A program made the position numbers and the translations under genes. A stretch of 64,000 nucleotides of DNA from Silene conica (taxonomy: Eukaryota; Streptophyta; Magnoliopsida; Caryophyllales; Caryophyllaceae), in NCBI GenBank assembly GCA_029255685.2, contig CM055311.2:17320952-17384951 (forward strand), read 5' to 3'. Positions 36,101 to 47,275 of the stretch are shown piece by piece (position 1 is the first letter of the stretch; every line of letters starts with the position of its first letter). A model generated the notes under the pieces. That model was not told the origin of the DNA. It ran no database searches and worked only from the letters and a program-made list of their open reading frames with translations.

Positions 36101-38804
36101 ATCTGGAAGAAGGTCACAAACCAAGTGCGCAAGGTCAGAGACGATTGAACCCTCCTATGCAAGAGGTTGTGAGAAAAGAAGTTCAGAAATTGCTTGACGC
36201 AGGTATTATCTTTTCTATTTCTGATTCAAAATGGGTCTGTCATGTCCAAGTCGTACCTAAAAAAAGAGGTACAACAGTAGTTGCTAATGACAAAAATGAG
36301 TTAATTGCTACTAGACTTGTCACAGGTTGGGGAATGTGTATTGATTATAGGAAGCTTAACGTTGCTACCAAGAAAGATCACTTCCCCTTACCCTACATTG
36401 ATCAGATGTTAGAGAGACTAGCACGTCATAGTTATTTTTGTTACTTAGATGGCTATTCAGGTTTCTTCCAAATACCCATTCATCCTGATGATCAGGAGAA
36501 GACTACCTTCACATGCCCTTATGGTGTATTTGCTTATAGGAGAATGCCCGTTGGTTTATGCAACGCCCCTGCTACCTTTCAACGTTGTATGATGGCCATA
36601 TTTTCTGAATACATAGAGTCTATTATGGAAGTCTTTATGGATGATTTCAGTGTTTATGGTACTGATTTTGATGTTTGTTTGAGAAACTTGTCCAAAGTTT
36701 TGCAGCGTTGTGAGAAAAGTCATCTTGTGCTCAATTGGGAGAAGTGCCACTTCATGGTTACTGAAGGGGTGATACTTGGTCACTTGGTATCTGGAAAAGG
36801 CATCCAAGTGGATAAGGCAAAAGTTGAGGTGGTTGAGAAACTACCGTATCCGGTTAATGTCAAAGGCGTTCGAAGTTTCCTCGGTCACGCGGGATTCTAT
36901 CGTCGTTTTATAAAAGATTTTTCTAAACTTGCTCAACCTCTCACTCAGCTTGTTCACAAGGATGCTCCTTTTGAGTTTACTGATGCGTGTATTGAATCTT
37001 TTGACAGGATCAAACAAGCTCTTATTTCAGCATCGGGGATCCAATCTCCCGATTGGACCTTACCCTTCGAAGTTATGTGTGATGAAAGTGACTATGCCAT
37101 CGGAGCGGTCTTGGGGCAAAGAAAAGACAAAGCCTTAAATGCCATATATTATGCCATTAAGACTTTGGATAATGCACAGATCAACTATGCCACCACTGAA
37201 AAGAGTTGCTTGCGGTAGTTTACTCATTGGATAAGTTTAGAGCCTACTTGGTAGGTTCTAAGGTTATAATTTATACCGATCACGCCGCGTTGAGATACTT
37301 GTTGGCCAAGAAGGAGGCCAAGCCGAGACTAATTTGATGGATCTTGCTTCTGCAAGAGTTTGACTTGGAGATTCGAGATAAGCCAGGAGCAAAGAATGTG
37401 GTAGCTGACCACTTGTCACGTTTGAGATTTGGTGAGGGAGATCCAACACCCATTGATGATTCTTTCCCGGATGACCATCTTCTTGCTATCACTATCGACA
37501 CACCTTGGTTTGCCGATTTTGCTAACTTCTTGGTGGGAGGGATTTTGCCTCCTGATTTGTCCTATCAACAAAAGAAGAAGTTTATGCACGATGTGAAGCG
37601 CTATTTCTGGGACGATCATACTTGTTCCGAGAATGCGCTGATGGCATTTACAGGAGGTGTATCTCGTAAAGGGAGGTACATGCTATCCTTTCTCATTGTC
37701 ATTCATCTTCTTATGGTGGTCATCATGGTCCCTCTAGGACCTTTGCTAAGGTAATGCAATCGGGTTTCTTTTGGCCCACTATCTTGAAAGATGCTACTAG
37801 TTTTGTTCGTTCTTGTGATGCATGCCAAAGAACAGGTAATATTTCGCAAAGGCATGAGATGCCTCAAACTGGAATCTCCGAGGTGGAGATTTTTTATGTT
37901 TGGGGCATTGATTACCAAGGTCCGTTTCCTTCTTCTCACGGAAACCATTACATCTTAGTAGCCGTAGATTATGTTTCTAAATGGGTGGAGGCAATTGCCA
38001 CCCCCACTTGTGATGCTAAATCTGTTATTAAGTTGTTTCAGAAAATCATCTTCCCACGATTTGGAGTGCCACGCGCGGTGATCAGTGATGGTGGAACACA
38101 TTTCAAAGAGCATCATCTTAATTCCTTGTTGAAGAAATATGGAGTTACACACCGACGAGGATTAGCATATCATCCTCAAACCAGTGGGCAGGTGGAGGTT
38201 TCCAACCGAGAGTTGAAGCAGATCTTGGAGAAAGTGGTGAGCAAGAACAGGAAAGATTGGAGTCGGAAGCTTGATGACACCTTGTGGGCATACCGCACTG
38301 CCTATCAAGACACCGATTGGAGCATCCCTATACCGACTAGTCTACGGTAAATCATGCCACTTACCTGTGGAGTTGGAGTACAAAGCTATGTTGGCCATAA
38401 AGGAGCTAAATATGGACCTTTCACTGGCGGGTGAAAAGAGATTGATGAAGCTGAACGAGCTTGATGTGTTCCGATTGCATGCCTACGATAGTGCTCAAGT
38501 CTACAAAGAAGGAACCAAAAAGTGGCATGACAGGCACATTTTGCAACGAGAATTTCATGTTGGTGAGAAAGTTTTACTATTCAATTCTCGTTTGCGTTTG
38601 TTTCCAGGAAAACTGAAGAGTAGATGGTCTGGACCGTTCACTATTGTTGAAGTGAACAAATTTGGGTCATCAGTTACACTGCAAACTGACAAGGGTGAGT
38701 ATTTTAAAGTGAATGGTCAACGCTTGAAACTATACCATGAAGGTGCCTTCATTGGGGTAGTAGAAATCGTTGCCCTATTCACTTTTGAAAATAACTTTGA
38801 TTAG
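33106..38804 (+). pseudogene. Athila 2 gag-pol polyprotein, broken
   Basis: I place the start at ATG 33106, which is in frame with gag but followed by TGA at 33145. The order is gag (33400-33900), a Cys-rich knuckle (about 34100), a Gln-rich linker, the dyad-coded linker, protease with DLGA (D at 35323), RT with FMDD (36634-36645), RNase H, the HHCC finger, and an integrase core with D37910, D38087 and E38195 (58 and 35 residues between). Breaks: TGA at 34897-34899 within a dyad, a one-base loss near 37200, TGA at 37335-37337, a frameshift near 37640 followed by a TAA, and a one-base gain near 38310. The last frame ends at 38804. Confidence 0.88.
34869..34943. repeat. Four 21-bp-phased dyads in the gag-protease linker of Athila 2
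   Basis: CCTCGATCGAGG-type dyads start at 34869, 34890, 34911 and 34932. Because 21 bp is seven codons, they add heptapeptides of the form xLDRGGx without shifting the frame. In the second copy a CGA to TGA change makes the stop at 34897. Confidence 0.92.
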
Positions 38805-39869
38805 AGGTAATACGGTCGTGCGGGACCGCTTAAACCAGCGCTATCGTGAGGCAGCCCGCGTTTTTTTCAAGTTTCCTTAGTTTAGTGTTAGTTCTTTGAT
38901 TTCAGTTTTAGGTTACGTTTAATGCGTTTGTCAAGCTTATGTTGCAGGGTGCGACGCTTTTGGAGTCATGAATTTGAAGAATAACGGGTTAAGTACTGCT
39001 AAGGGTCCCTAGATCGAGGTATAAGTGGTCTAGATCGAGGAACCCTTGGCAAAAATTTCAATTCCGTTAAAGCGTAAGTGAGGTCGTAAAAACTTTAGGT
39101 CCCTCGATCGAGGTAGTAACGTCCTCGATCGAGGAGCGCTTTTTGAAATTAATTTCCTTTTCTAAAGTCGTAGGTAAGGAAAAAAAAAATTTAGGTCCCT
39201 CAACCGAGGACCGCTGACCCTCGATCGAGGCGGGCGGTTCAGGCCGGTTTTCTTCCTTCTTCAGCTTTGTTTCCCCAAATTTTTTTTCATTCTTCAAAAC
39301 TTCTTCAATTTTTCGCACCCTTCCCCTTTCTCTTCAATTTTCTTATCCCCAAATCCCCTTTGTGCTTCATTTGTTCACTACTTCATCATCAACATCACAT
39401 CTTTGCTAGATTCTAACAACTTTCTTGGAGGTAATTTCTCAATTTTCACTTTAATTTCAGATTTTATTCATCTTAAGAAAAGTTAGGGTTTGGTGTGTTT
39501 GTACTAATTTGATGCCTTAAATTGTTGTTTCTTGCTACAAATCACTTTTATACTTACTTATAATTACAATTCCTAGTCGTTAACACCTTCATTCATCAAA
39601 TTCTAGTCAACAATTCGACAATTTCGAATTAGGGGTTAGGGTTTGGTCGAAAATTTCGAGCCAAGGGATTGTAGTTATTTATTTGTTATTTCTTGCTTTA
39701 ATCCTTCTATTAGCTACTTATAATTTAAATTCATAGTCATTTACAACTTGATTTACCTAATTTTACTCCCAAATTCGAAAATTTCGAATTAGGGATTAGG
39801 GTTTGGGTAATTTCATGTTTATTTTGATTGCAATTGGGTTTGTAATTCTTTGTATGCTAATTTTGTAGG
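38805..39869 (+). other. Athila 2 post-pol spacer with three dyad pairs
   Basis: Non-coding. Dyad pairs start at 39008/39029, 39102/39123 and 39198/39219. The rest contains a 68-bp class of near-repeated phrases around AATTCGAAAATTTCGAATTA (39610-39660 and 39770-39800). No gene seen. Confidence 0.7.
39008..39230. repeat. Three 21-bp-phased dyad pairs downstream of Athila 2 pol
   Basis: Starts at 39008 and 39029 (CCTAGATCGAGG, TCTAGATCGAGG), 39102 and 39123 (both CCTCGATCGAGG), and 39198 and 39219 (CCTCAACCGAGG, CCTCGATCGAGG). Decay of individual bases has not altered the 21-bp register. Confidence 0.9.
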
Positions 39870-41397
39870 ATGGATAGACAAGGAGCAAGACGACAAAGGG
39901 CACCACCAGTTGACGATTTTCCCATGGTAATCTTCGCCACACTCGAGCAAAGGAACGAGTTTGTTCGCCTCATGGCTAGGCCGATGAACCCTACTAGATG
40001 CGTGAACAGTACCATACTTAGTAACTTGGGCCTTAATGATAACATCTTTGGCATGTTTGACCAATTGGGGTTGGGTGGTTTGTACTCTTTGTGTGAATCA
40101 TTTTATCGTCCCCTAACACTTGAGTTCTTAAGCTCCTTGGTTCATGATATACCGGGTAGGAGGATCCAGTTTCGACTCCTTAATGTCGATTAAGCTCTTT
40201 CATATGACCAAGTGGCTGAGCACCTTGGTTTAGATGTTGGGGAACTGGAGGATATGCTGGGGGTTCCAAATTGGCTCCGTGTGACTCGGTATTTTTCACT
40301 CTTTTTCAGGTCATACCGTGGAAGTGGGAGCTATGGCTGGCAACGATGTACAACATCCTTCTCTTAGGATTTTTCTGCGCCTACTTTCCTGTCTTCTTTA
40401 TGGTAGGAAGGACATAAGTAAACAGGTGACCATGGAGGTTCTGCTTTTAGCCTCTTGCCTAAACCCTTTTCAGGAGGAGGTATTCACTTTCAGCGCTCCG
40501 GGACTCGTTTGTGGGGCTCTAGATAAGATGAGAGGGAAGTTCTCATCTTTAGATTGTGGGGCTATAGTGACTCGCCTTGCTAGGCGAGTAGCTGGTTTTC
40601 AGGGTCTTCCACCTTACTTACCTATGACCGATATTGTGGCACCCACGGTGGATGAGGACTACCTACGTTATGGGCTAGGTTGGATAGATTGTGTTGTGAG
40701 GAGATATAGGTGGAAGGTACGGGGTACCTTGTGGATGGATTTACCATGCGATCGACTTCCTGAGACGGACCATCTTGAGGAGGACGAGTCCGAGCTCCGT
40801 CCCCTGCCTGTCTCTTACTTGATTCCAGATGAGCTCACTTACCAGTTTCCCCTGACACGCCAGCCTCGTAGGAAGGCTGCCAACCCTACGGCCCCTATTT
40901 TTCGCCCTGCAGCACCATTCCTGCCATTCGCACCTCCATCATTTGCACCTTCCTATTCTTTCGATCCTATTGTTGAGAGGGAGGTTCGGCTACATGAGGG
41001 CGTTAATAATGCCTTGGTTCAGAGAAGACTGTGGGAGCAGATGGAGGCGACTAGCCTTGCTGAGAACCGTCCATATAGGGGTGTTGCTCCTAGCTACTAC
41101 ACACCCATTCCTGGCGACGACAGTCAGGTATTTCACTTGTATGGTGTGACCTCAGAGGAGTTTACCACCCAGTTCAGTCGCGACTACGGTGCCCTTGGGA
41201 GACCTTTATATACTCCCATTCGCCCAGATGAGCCAGTCGGGGGTTTTGGTGGTCAGTTTGGGGCCGACCCTTCTCATGGTGGTGGTAGGGGACGTGGCAG
41301 TCACCAGGATCCAGCCGGTAGCAGCCGAGAGTTCGATTCAGACTTGGAGGCGCAATTTAAAGAAATTGATGATTTTGTAGATGATGATGAGCAGTAG
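39870..41397 (+). pseudogene. Athila 2 ORF3 (post-pol, Athila-type), broken
   Basis: It starts with MDRQGARRQR, a basic N-terminus, like the counterpart in Athila 3. A TAA at 40191-40193 interrupts the first frame and a frameshift between about 40300 and 40345 moves the rest to another frame, which stays open to 41397. The C-terminal 60 residues are Gly/Arg-rich and then acidic, ending DDDEQ. Total coding length is about 509 codons. I see neither a signal peptide nor a convincing membrane segment. Homology to the minus-strand Athila 3 ORF3 runs over most of the length. The biochemical role is unknown. Confidence 0.8.
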
Positions 41398-42949
41398 TGA
41401 CAGCTGGTCACTACTCCTTTCACAGCTGGTTTAGGGGAGTCGCTACCTTACTGACGGTAGCATTTTTCCTTGTTTTTCTTTTATTTTATCTATTTTATTG
41501 TTTGTTTTTCTTTGCTCTCTTCCCTGTCTTTTTAGTAGTGTCCTCTCTAGGTTGCTGCGGTTTTTTGTGATCTTTTTGTTGTAGGGTCACATTGAGGACA
41601 CTGTGACATATAGGTTTGGGGGAGTGTTTTTATTTTCAGTTGTGTATTTCTTTTCTGTTAAAAAAAAGTGTGTTTCTTTTAGGTCGAGTCTTGGTGAATT
41701 TAGCTAGCAACGATGATAATTTGCCCTTGTTTCTGTTTTTAAATCCCAATTAGCTGTCATGTACTCTGTTTTGACTTGCATTAGTGAATACAAAGCTCAT
41801 AGTCCAAGCCTTCACCGTTGTTGACTTGCCTTTTGCTGATTAGATTTGACAAATTTCGTTGGTAAGCTACTTAATTTCTGAGGTCTTTAGAGCTTCCTAG
41901 GCCGGGAACATTAATAAACCGGTCTCATTGTTTTTTAGGCTTGAGTGTAGTTCTCCTCATGGAATGTGTAATATCAAATTGCATAAGTGTGACATTGAGT
42001 TCTTGATATTTTTATGTTTTCATACTTTGACTAAGTACATGAGAAAGACAATTCTTACTCTCAAATAAGCCTCACATAATTAAAATGACTTGATTTTATA
42101 CCCTTAAAATTGAGATCCTTATGTTTACCTCATTTGATTGATTTTAGCATATTTTATATCCCATTTTATAAGCTACAATCCCAGAATTTGCCTACCTTTC
42201 GGGACAGTCGCAGTTGCTTGTTTATCATGTTCATTTTACTTTTATGATGAAAGACTATTGTTGTATCATGAATAAAGTGAAATTACGTTAGCAATTGTAT
42301 TAATCTCCTTCGTGGAAAAAGAAGAAGAAAAAAAGATATGAAGCAAAAAAATGGTTACTAGAGTTGAAATCTGCTCTTGGAGAGCTCTCATTTGTCTCTC
42401 ATGTGTTGTAATAGTTGAGAAAATTTCTCTAGTTGGTGTATTCTTGTAGATTGGTTCGGATAGCAAGTGTAGCTGCGACTACCGTTTTAGCCTCACATGT
42501 CCAAACGTGCTTCGGCACCAACCATTTCTATACCTTCACCATATAACCATCCTTATTGTCCCGGATACATGTACTTTTGTCTCTTGTATGATTGCATATT
42601 AGTTGGGGGATTTTCTATCACATTAGATTGCATGCATGTTTCATAAGTTGAGTGAGTGTCTTATTTCTTTCTATCTCACATATATTTCACCCCTTATGAG
42701 TGTTTGAGCGAATCCGTGAGAATCCGACATTTGTCTTGCAAGATTGAAAGGTAATTGGCTTGTCTACATCGTTGTCATCTTGGAATATGAGCTAAGTTTT
42801 CTCTTTTTAGTCATCACTTAGTTACATTCATAGCTTGGGATTTATTTCATTAGCATTGGCTCTGAGTTAGCTATTCACCGTCTTTTTTTAAGGGTCTTCT
42901 TTTAGTTTGCTTTGCTTGAGGACAAGCAAAGAGTCGGTTTGGGGGAGTT
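41398..42949 (+). other. Athila 2 3' untranslated region and polypurine tract
   Basis: Non-coding, about 1.5 kb. Near its end GCTTGAGGACAAGCAAAG and the purine-rich TTTGGGGGAGTT (42938-42949) precede the LTR, the same arrangement as in Athila 3. Confidence 0.75.
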
Positions 42950-44194
42950 TGATGAATCATTTTTACATACACTTTTATGTCCCCCCTTAGATGTTTTTGA
43001 GACGGTTTGTGATATTATATAACATTTTTTATGCCGTTTTTGTGAGATTGTCGATACTTCCGCCTTCTTATGTTTTAATGCAGGATGAGTGCATTTGCGG
43101 TACAAGTTGGTGTACTAAGACATCACGAGAGTCGACAAGGCGGAGTACAAGAGGATCCCAAGAGATTCTAGGAAGTTTGGAGAAGAACGAGGAAGAAAAG
43201 AGCTGAAGACTTCCTTGACAAAGTCCCTCGATCGAGGGAGTGATGTCCTCGATCGAGGGGGGGTCCTCGATCGAGGGAGTGACGTCCTCGATCGAGAAAC
43301 CCGTCGCAGACTTATTTCCGCTTTTTCCTTATTTCGACTTTCTTTAATTTTTATATACAGGAGTTCGATAACCTAGTTTCGACACCTATTATTTTGACAC
43401 ACTACTTTAGATCTAGCTTTTCTCTTCATCGTTTTCCGGATTAATTCATCCTTTGTTCTTAATCTTTCCTTGCTAATTACTACGGTATTACTATTTCTTG
43501 TTCAGTTCAATTCATTCAAGTTTTTATGCTTTTTATTCCTTGTTGTTATTTATCATCTTCAATCATGTTTTCAATCCTCTTTATTGTTATTGTTATTAGA
43601 TTCAATATGTGTAGCTAAATTCTTAATCTAGGATGAAGGGGATCCAAGTATATTAAGAAGGGAATGTTAATTGATTGTTAGTAAAATCACAAGGATTGTT
43701 GTTTGATTATTGTTCTTATTCTAATTAATTGATTTAGGCCTGAATTGATAATTAGTGTAGCAAATTAGTTCTTTCACCGATCGGGTTAGAATTGATATAG
43801 GCTGCGATAATAAAATAGGTTGATTCTAATAATAGCGACCGCATGTTAGTTTTTGACTTAAGGAACACAACAGTATTGACCAATCTTGTGACCTTGAATA
43901 ATCCGATTGAACTAGTGATTAATTAAGAATCCCAATAAAGTATACTTGGTGACCCGGAATTCCTAGACTTTTAATACCTCTGTTACACATTCTTTATTTC
44001 ACTTGCTTTTTAGTTGTTAGTCAAAACAAACAAATCAAAACCCCCGTGAAACTGTTACTTTTAGACTTAATTACCATTAGCAAACCGTTTATTACCGCCT
44101 CCCTGTGGATTCGATACCTGTCTTACCACTAGCTATTTTGTTAGTATTGAGATAGTTTTACTCTGATTAAGGTGATACGACTTTAGCCTTATCA
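42950..44194 (+). repeat. Athila 2 3' LTR (1245 bp)
   Basis: It starts TGATGAATCATTTTTAC and ends CCTTATCA. It is 39 bp longer than the 5' LTR, and the excess is exactly one extra dyad-pair module. Confidence 0.93.
43226..43297. repeat. Duplicated dyad-pair module in the Athila 2 3' LTR
   Basis: Dyads start at 43226, 43247, 43265 and 43286. Within pairs the distance is 21 bp and between the pairs 18 bp. The 5' LTR has only one pair. Confidence 0.92.
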
Positions 44195-44587
44195 CATGGG
44201 CCATGTCCATGTAACGGGAGAGAGGGTGAAGGGCATCCTCAAAACGGGGAAACAAAAAAACAAGGGAGTTAGCCAAACGAGTGACTAACCCACCACAAAC
44301 AATGGTGGTCAAAGAAATCCCCTCCCCAACCGTCACAAAGTGAGAGGCGACCAAGTAAGCAATGTTGTAAAACACAGAACCCCTACGCCTCACATTAAGA
44401 TATCCCGACAAAATCGAAAGCTCGATTTTGTTGACGTTTTGGGATTCTTTGCGGTCGAAGACAGTGTTGGCCAACAGACGTAAATAGTATCGAGGGGCGG
44501 GCAAATGAACAGAAATGTTCTTCTTTTTCCCGTCGCGGGAATCAGAAAGACAAGAGCAAATGACATTATACGATTCAGTAGGGTCAC

Positions 44588-45580
44588 TGTTGGGGCTGGT
44601 GTCCTTGACAATTAAGTACAATGACTTATTAAATCTCTTTAAGGATCACAAGGGCATACTTTTGTATTATTACCAGTTGATCCACGTTTATCAATAACGG
44701 TTGGCTTGCTAGATAAGTTTGACGTTATTGTCATACGGATGGCGGTGATCAACTGGTCCCTATACGTCACACCTATAGGACACGTTTGAAAGATGTGAAG
44801 GTATGAAAATACAGTCACATTTATGCCGGATATGACTAAACAGTTAGTCAGAGGTATTGACTATTAAATTAGTCAATAAGATGTTGAGATTATTATTTAA
44901 TACGGATTAAATAATTTTAGCTAATGCGGATTACATGATTAATTCGTAAAATTAAATATAAGCAGTTATATTTAATTAAATATTGATTTCGGGTATTAAT
45001 ATAAACAGTTATATTAATTTGGGTAATTATACAATATCGTAATTTTATCAGACCATGATTAATACATCGACTGCATTAATATCTGATAACACGTATGCGA
45101 TTTATAATAAAAATCCCGCAAATAATATTTAGCAAAACGGGTCGAATCATGCAAAGGAATAAGGTAAGAGTGGAGAAAGCCCACTCTTACCCTAATTCGG
45201 CCGACCCACCCTAAGTACTACATAAGGAGAGTCCTTCTCCTTATGTCAGGAACTGTTGAATCATAATTCTCACAATTAGGGTTTTGAGAGCATTCTTCTC
45301 CCAAAACTCAGATCTCACATCTAAAACCTCAATAGCTTTCCCCATATTGCAAGGCAATTGGAGAGTATTTTCTAGCACACGCGGCATCATCTCAAACAAA
45401 GTCTTGGGTGCAAGTTATAGGAGGGAATTTACTTTAATTCCTGTTCTTAGGCCTTTTCAAGCAAGGACCCAAGGTTGTAATTCTTTTTCTTATCCTTTTT
45501 AATCTTATGACTATAAACACAACTGTATTTTTCATTATAATCCTGCAAGTTTAGGGTGAATACATGCTTTATTCCCCACA
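44588..45580 (+). repeat. Copia D 5' LTR
   Basis: TGTTGGGG to TTCCCCACA, 993 bp. It has two strong hairpins: 45163-45191 (11-bp arms GGTAAGAGTGG, 7-nt loop) and 45220-45246 (11-bp arms ACATAAGGAGA, 5-nt loop). Confidence 0.96.
45163..45246 (+). promoter_or_regulatory. Two adjacent perfect hairpins in the Copia LTR
   Basis: Both have 11-bp perfect arms and are 28 bp apart. The second is kept perfectly in the Copia A LTR (7365-7391) and the first with one mismatch. In Copia B they are present in reverse, the second perhaps with a change in one LTR. A role in RNA structure or 3'-end formation is inference. Confidence 0.4.
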
Positions 45581-45582
45581 AG

Positions 45583-45594
45583 TGGTATCAGAGC
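45583..45594 (+). other. Copia D primer binding site
   Basis: TGGTATCAGAGC, two bases after the LTR, initiator Met-tRNA type. Confidence 0.92.
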
Positions 45595-45677
45595 CTTAGG
45601 CCATGAAAATTTTACTTTTGTGTTTTTCATAAGTTTATTTAAAAGGTTTTGAAAAATCTCGTTTCTGCCGCCGTGTC

Positions 45678-45832
45678 GGTCGGTCGACCAGTTATAGCGG
45701 TCGGTCGACCGCCCCTGTGTGAGTTTTCTGTTTTTTTTCAAAACAGTTTCCTTTGTGAGAAATCGTGTTCAGAAACTCGGTTTCGTGTTTTGTGGTCGGT
45801 CGACCTGTTTTTCGGGTCGGTCGACCATTCTG

Positions 45833-45879
<47 letters not shown>

Positions 45880-45922
45880 TTCGTCAGGTGGTCGGTAGAC
45901 CTGTTTTTCCGGTCGGTAGACC
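45678..45922. repeat. Three 21-bp-phased dyad pairs in the Copia D leader
   Basis: Starts at 45678/45699, 45794/45815 and 45890/45911. The first two pairs are GGTCGGTCGACC, the third GGTCGGTAGACC. Both members of the third pair share the same G-to-A-type variant, which suggests the pair evolves as a unit. Confidence 0.92.
45837..45875 (+). repeat. 39-nt A homopolymer followed by six T in the Copia D leader
   Basis: It lies between the second and third dyad pairs and is absent from the matching place in Copia A and B. Confidence 0.9.
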
Positions 45923-47275
45923 ACCCCTGTAAAAGAATCGTTTTTTTTTAATTTTACGAAAATAACATGTTTTATTTTCACATGGCTTAAAATAATATAC
46001 TATATACGGAAATAGTGTATTATTTAGTGAAACGGTTCACCCTCGTTTGATACATATTGTTTTAAAACAGTTTAAAATAATGGATTATATGTTTGTTAAA
46101 ATTGGTGATTAAAACGGTATAGTCACTTAATTTTAATCTTAAAAGGTGGTTTGGTATAAATTTATTAATCATAATAACAGTATTATGTCATGTATAAATT
46201 GTTTTTAGTTGATGCATTTTTTTTATCGTCTTGTGAATGCCTTGAATGCTTTCAATAACGTATTTAATTTTTGCAAACGGTTGTAACTTAGTGTGGCCTT
46301 AGAAGATTGTGTCACCGTAATGAAGGGACACGATCTAGCTTGTAATTTTGAGATCTTGAATCTCCGTTTTGGGTTTTTGCGATGTAATTACTTTTGTATT
46401 TAAATTAGAATGTATCTAGGACTACTTTTGTAATTTAAATTAGTAATTTTGTGAAGACCAAAGACAAGACGGAGACCGGATGCTCACTCCCGCTGCAAGG
46501 ACCAAGATGGAACATCAAAACAAGCTTCTAGGGTCCAACAGTGGATTCCAAGTTGTTTTATGTTTATTTTGGTAGGATAGGCCACACTAGGACTTTTATT
46601 TACGTTTATTGCATTTATCTTTACGCTTTCATCGATAATAGCTTGCATCATATTCCGCCTAAAAACCAAACCACCTATATCATGCCTGAAAACTGACTCA
46701 TGTAGAGGTTACGCGTTAGTTTTCTGTGACAATACAGATGTCACATGTCAATTTAAAAGCCATCACTTTATTTAATTCATTCACGCAAATGCTAGTTTTT
46801 AGTTCACTTAAATATGGATAAATAAGAGTTGATGGGGTCTTCCTCGTATAACCAAAAATTGAGATTAGTCTTTATAAATCAGCCTCCCATGAATCCCTTC
46901 TTCGTCGGTAGGCATAATATGACCCCTTCTACGTCGGGTAAGTGGGAACAGATGATTTATTTTATCTCAACATCATGGTCACTCGATAATATTCCAGTGA
47001 CTGAGATGGACTAATAGATAGATATACGGAAATCTATCGACCAAGAGTTCCAACGATTGGAATTAGCCAAACTGTGGGCTTATCAATATACGGAAATTGA
47101 GTCTTGGGATCGTTTATATAATTCTTGAGGGAGATCAATTATATAAATGCATGAGTCTACGAGTTTAAATTCAATTTAATATAGACTTAAATCACAACAA
47201 TAAGTTGCTTATATGGTTTTGTTTTATCTTCTTTTCAGTGTAGAACACGTTCATTAAAACTGCTGTAAAACTAAA

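Larger units (their letters stand above)
31778..44194 (+). mobile_element. Athila 2, Ty3/Gypsy Athila-type element (12417 bp), complete but decayed
   Basis: LTRs at 31778-32983 and 42950-44194, PBS, gag-pol, post-pol ORF3 and PPT are all present. The flanks CATAG (31773-31777) and CATGG (44195-44199) are a target duplication with one later change. It lies inside ORF3 of Athila 3, in the opposite orientation. The LTRs differ at roughly a dozen or more sites plus one 39-bp indel. Confidence 0.93.
45595..47275 (+). other. Copia D untranslated leader
   Basis: Non-coding, 1.7 kb. It contains three dyad pairs and a 39-nt A run near the start. The rest matches the leaders of Copia A and B. Confidence 0.75.

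Noticed and set aside
37280..37501. Small antisense frames in Athila 2 pol
   Set aside because: Shadows of the pol reading frame.
45678..45922. loxP- or FRT-like recombinase sites (two arms around a short spacer)
   Set aside because: The 12-9-12 geometry is similar, but each arm is itself a palindrome, no recombinase gene is seen, and spacers are not conserved. I keep it only as an analogy.
45649..45951. 100-codon frame in the Copia D leader, with a run of Lys
   Set aside because: It reads through the dyads and the A run and is not open in Copia A or B.
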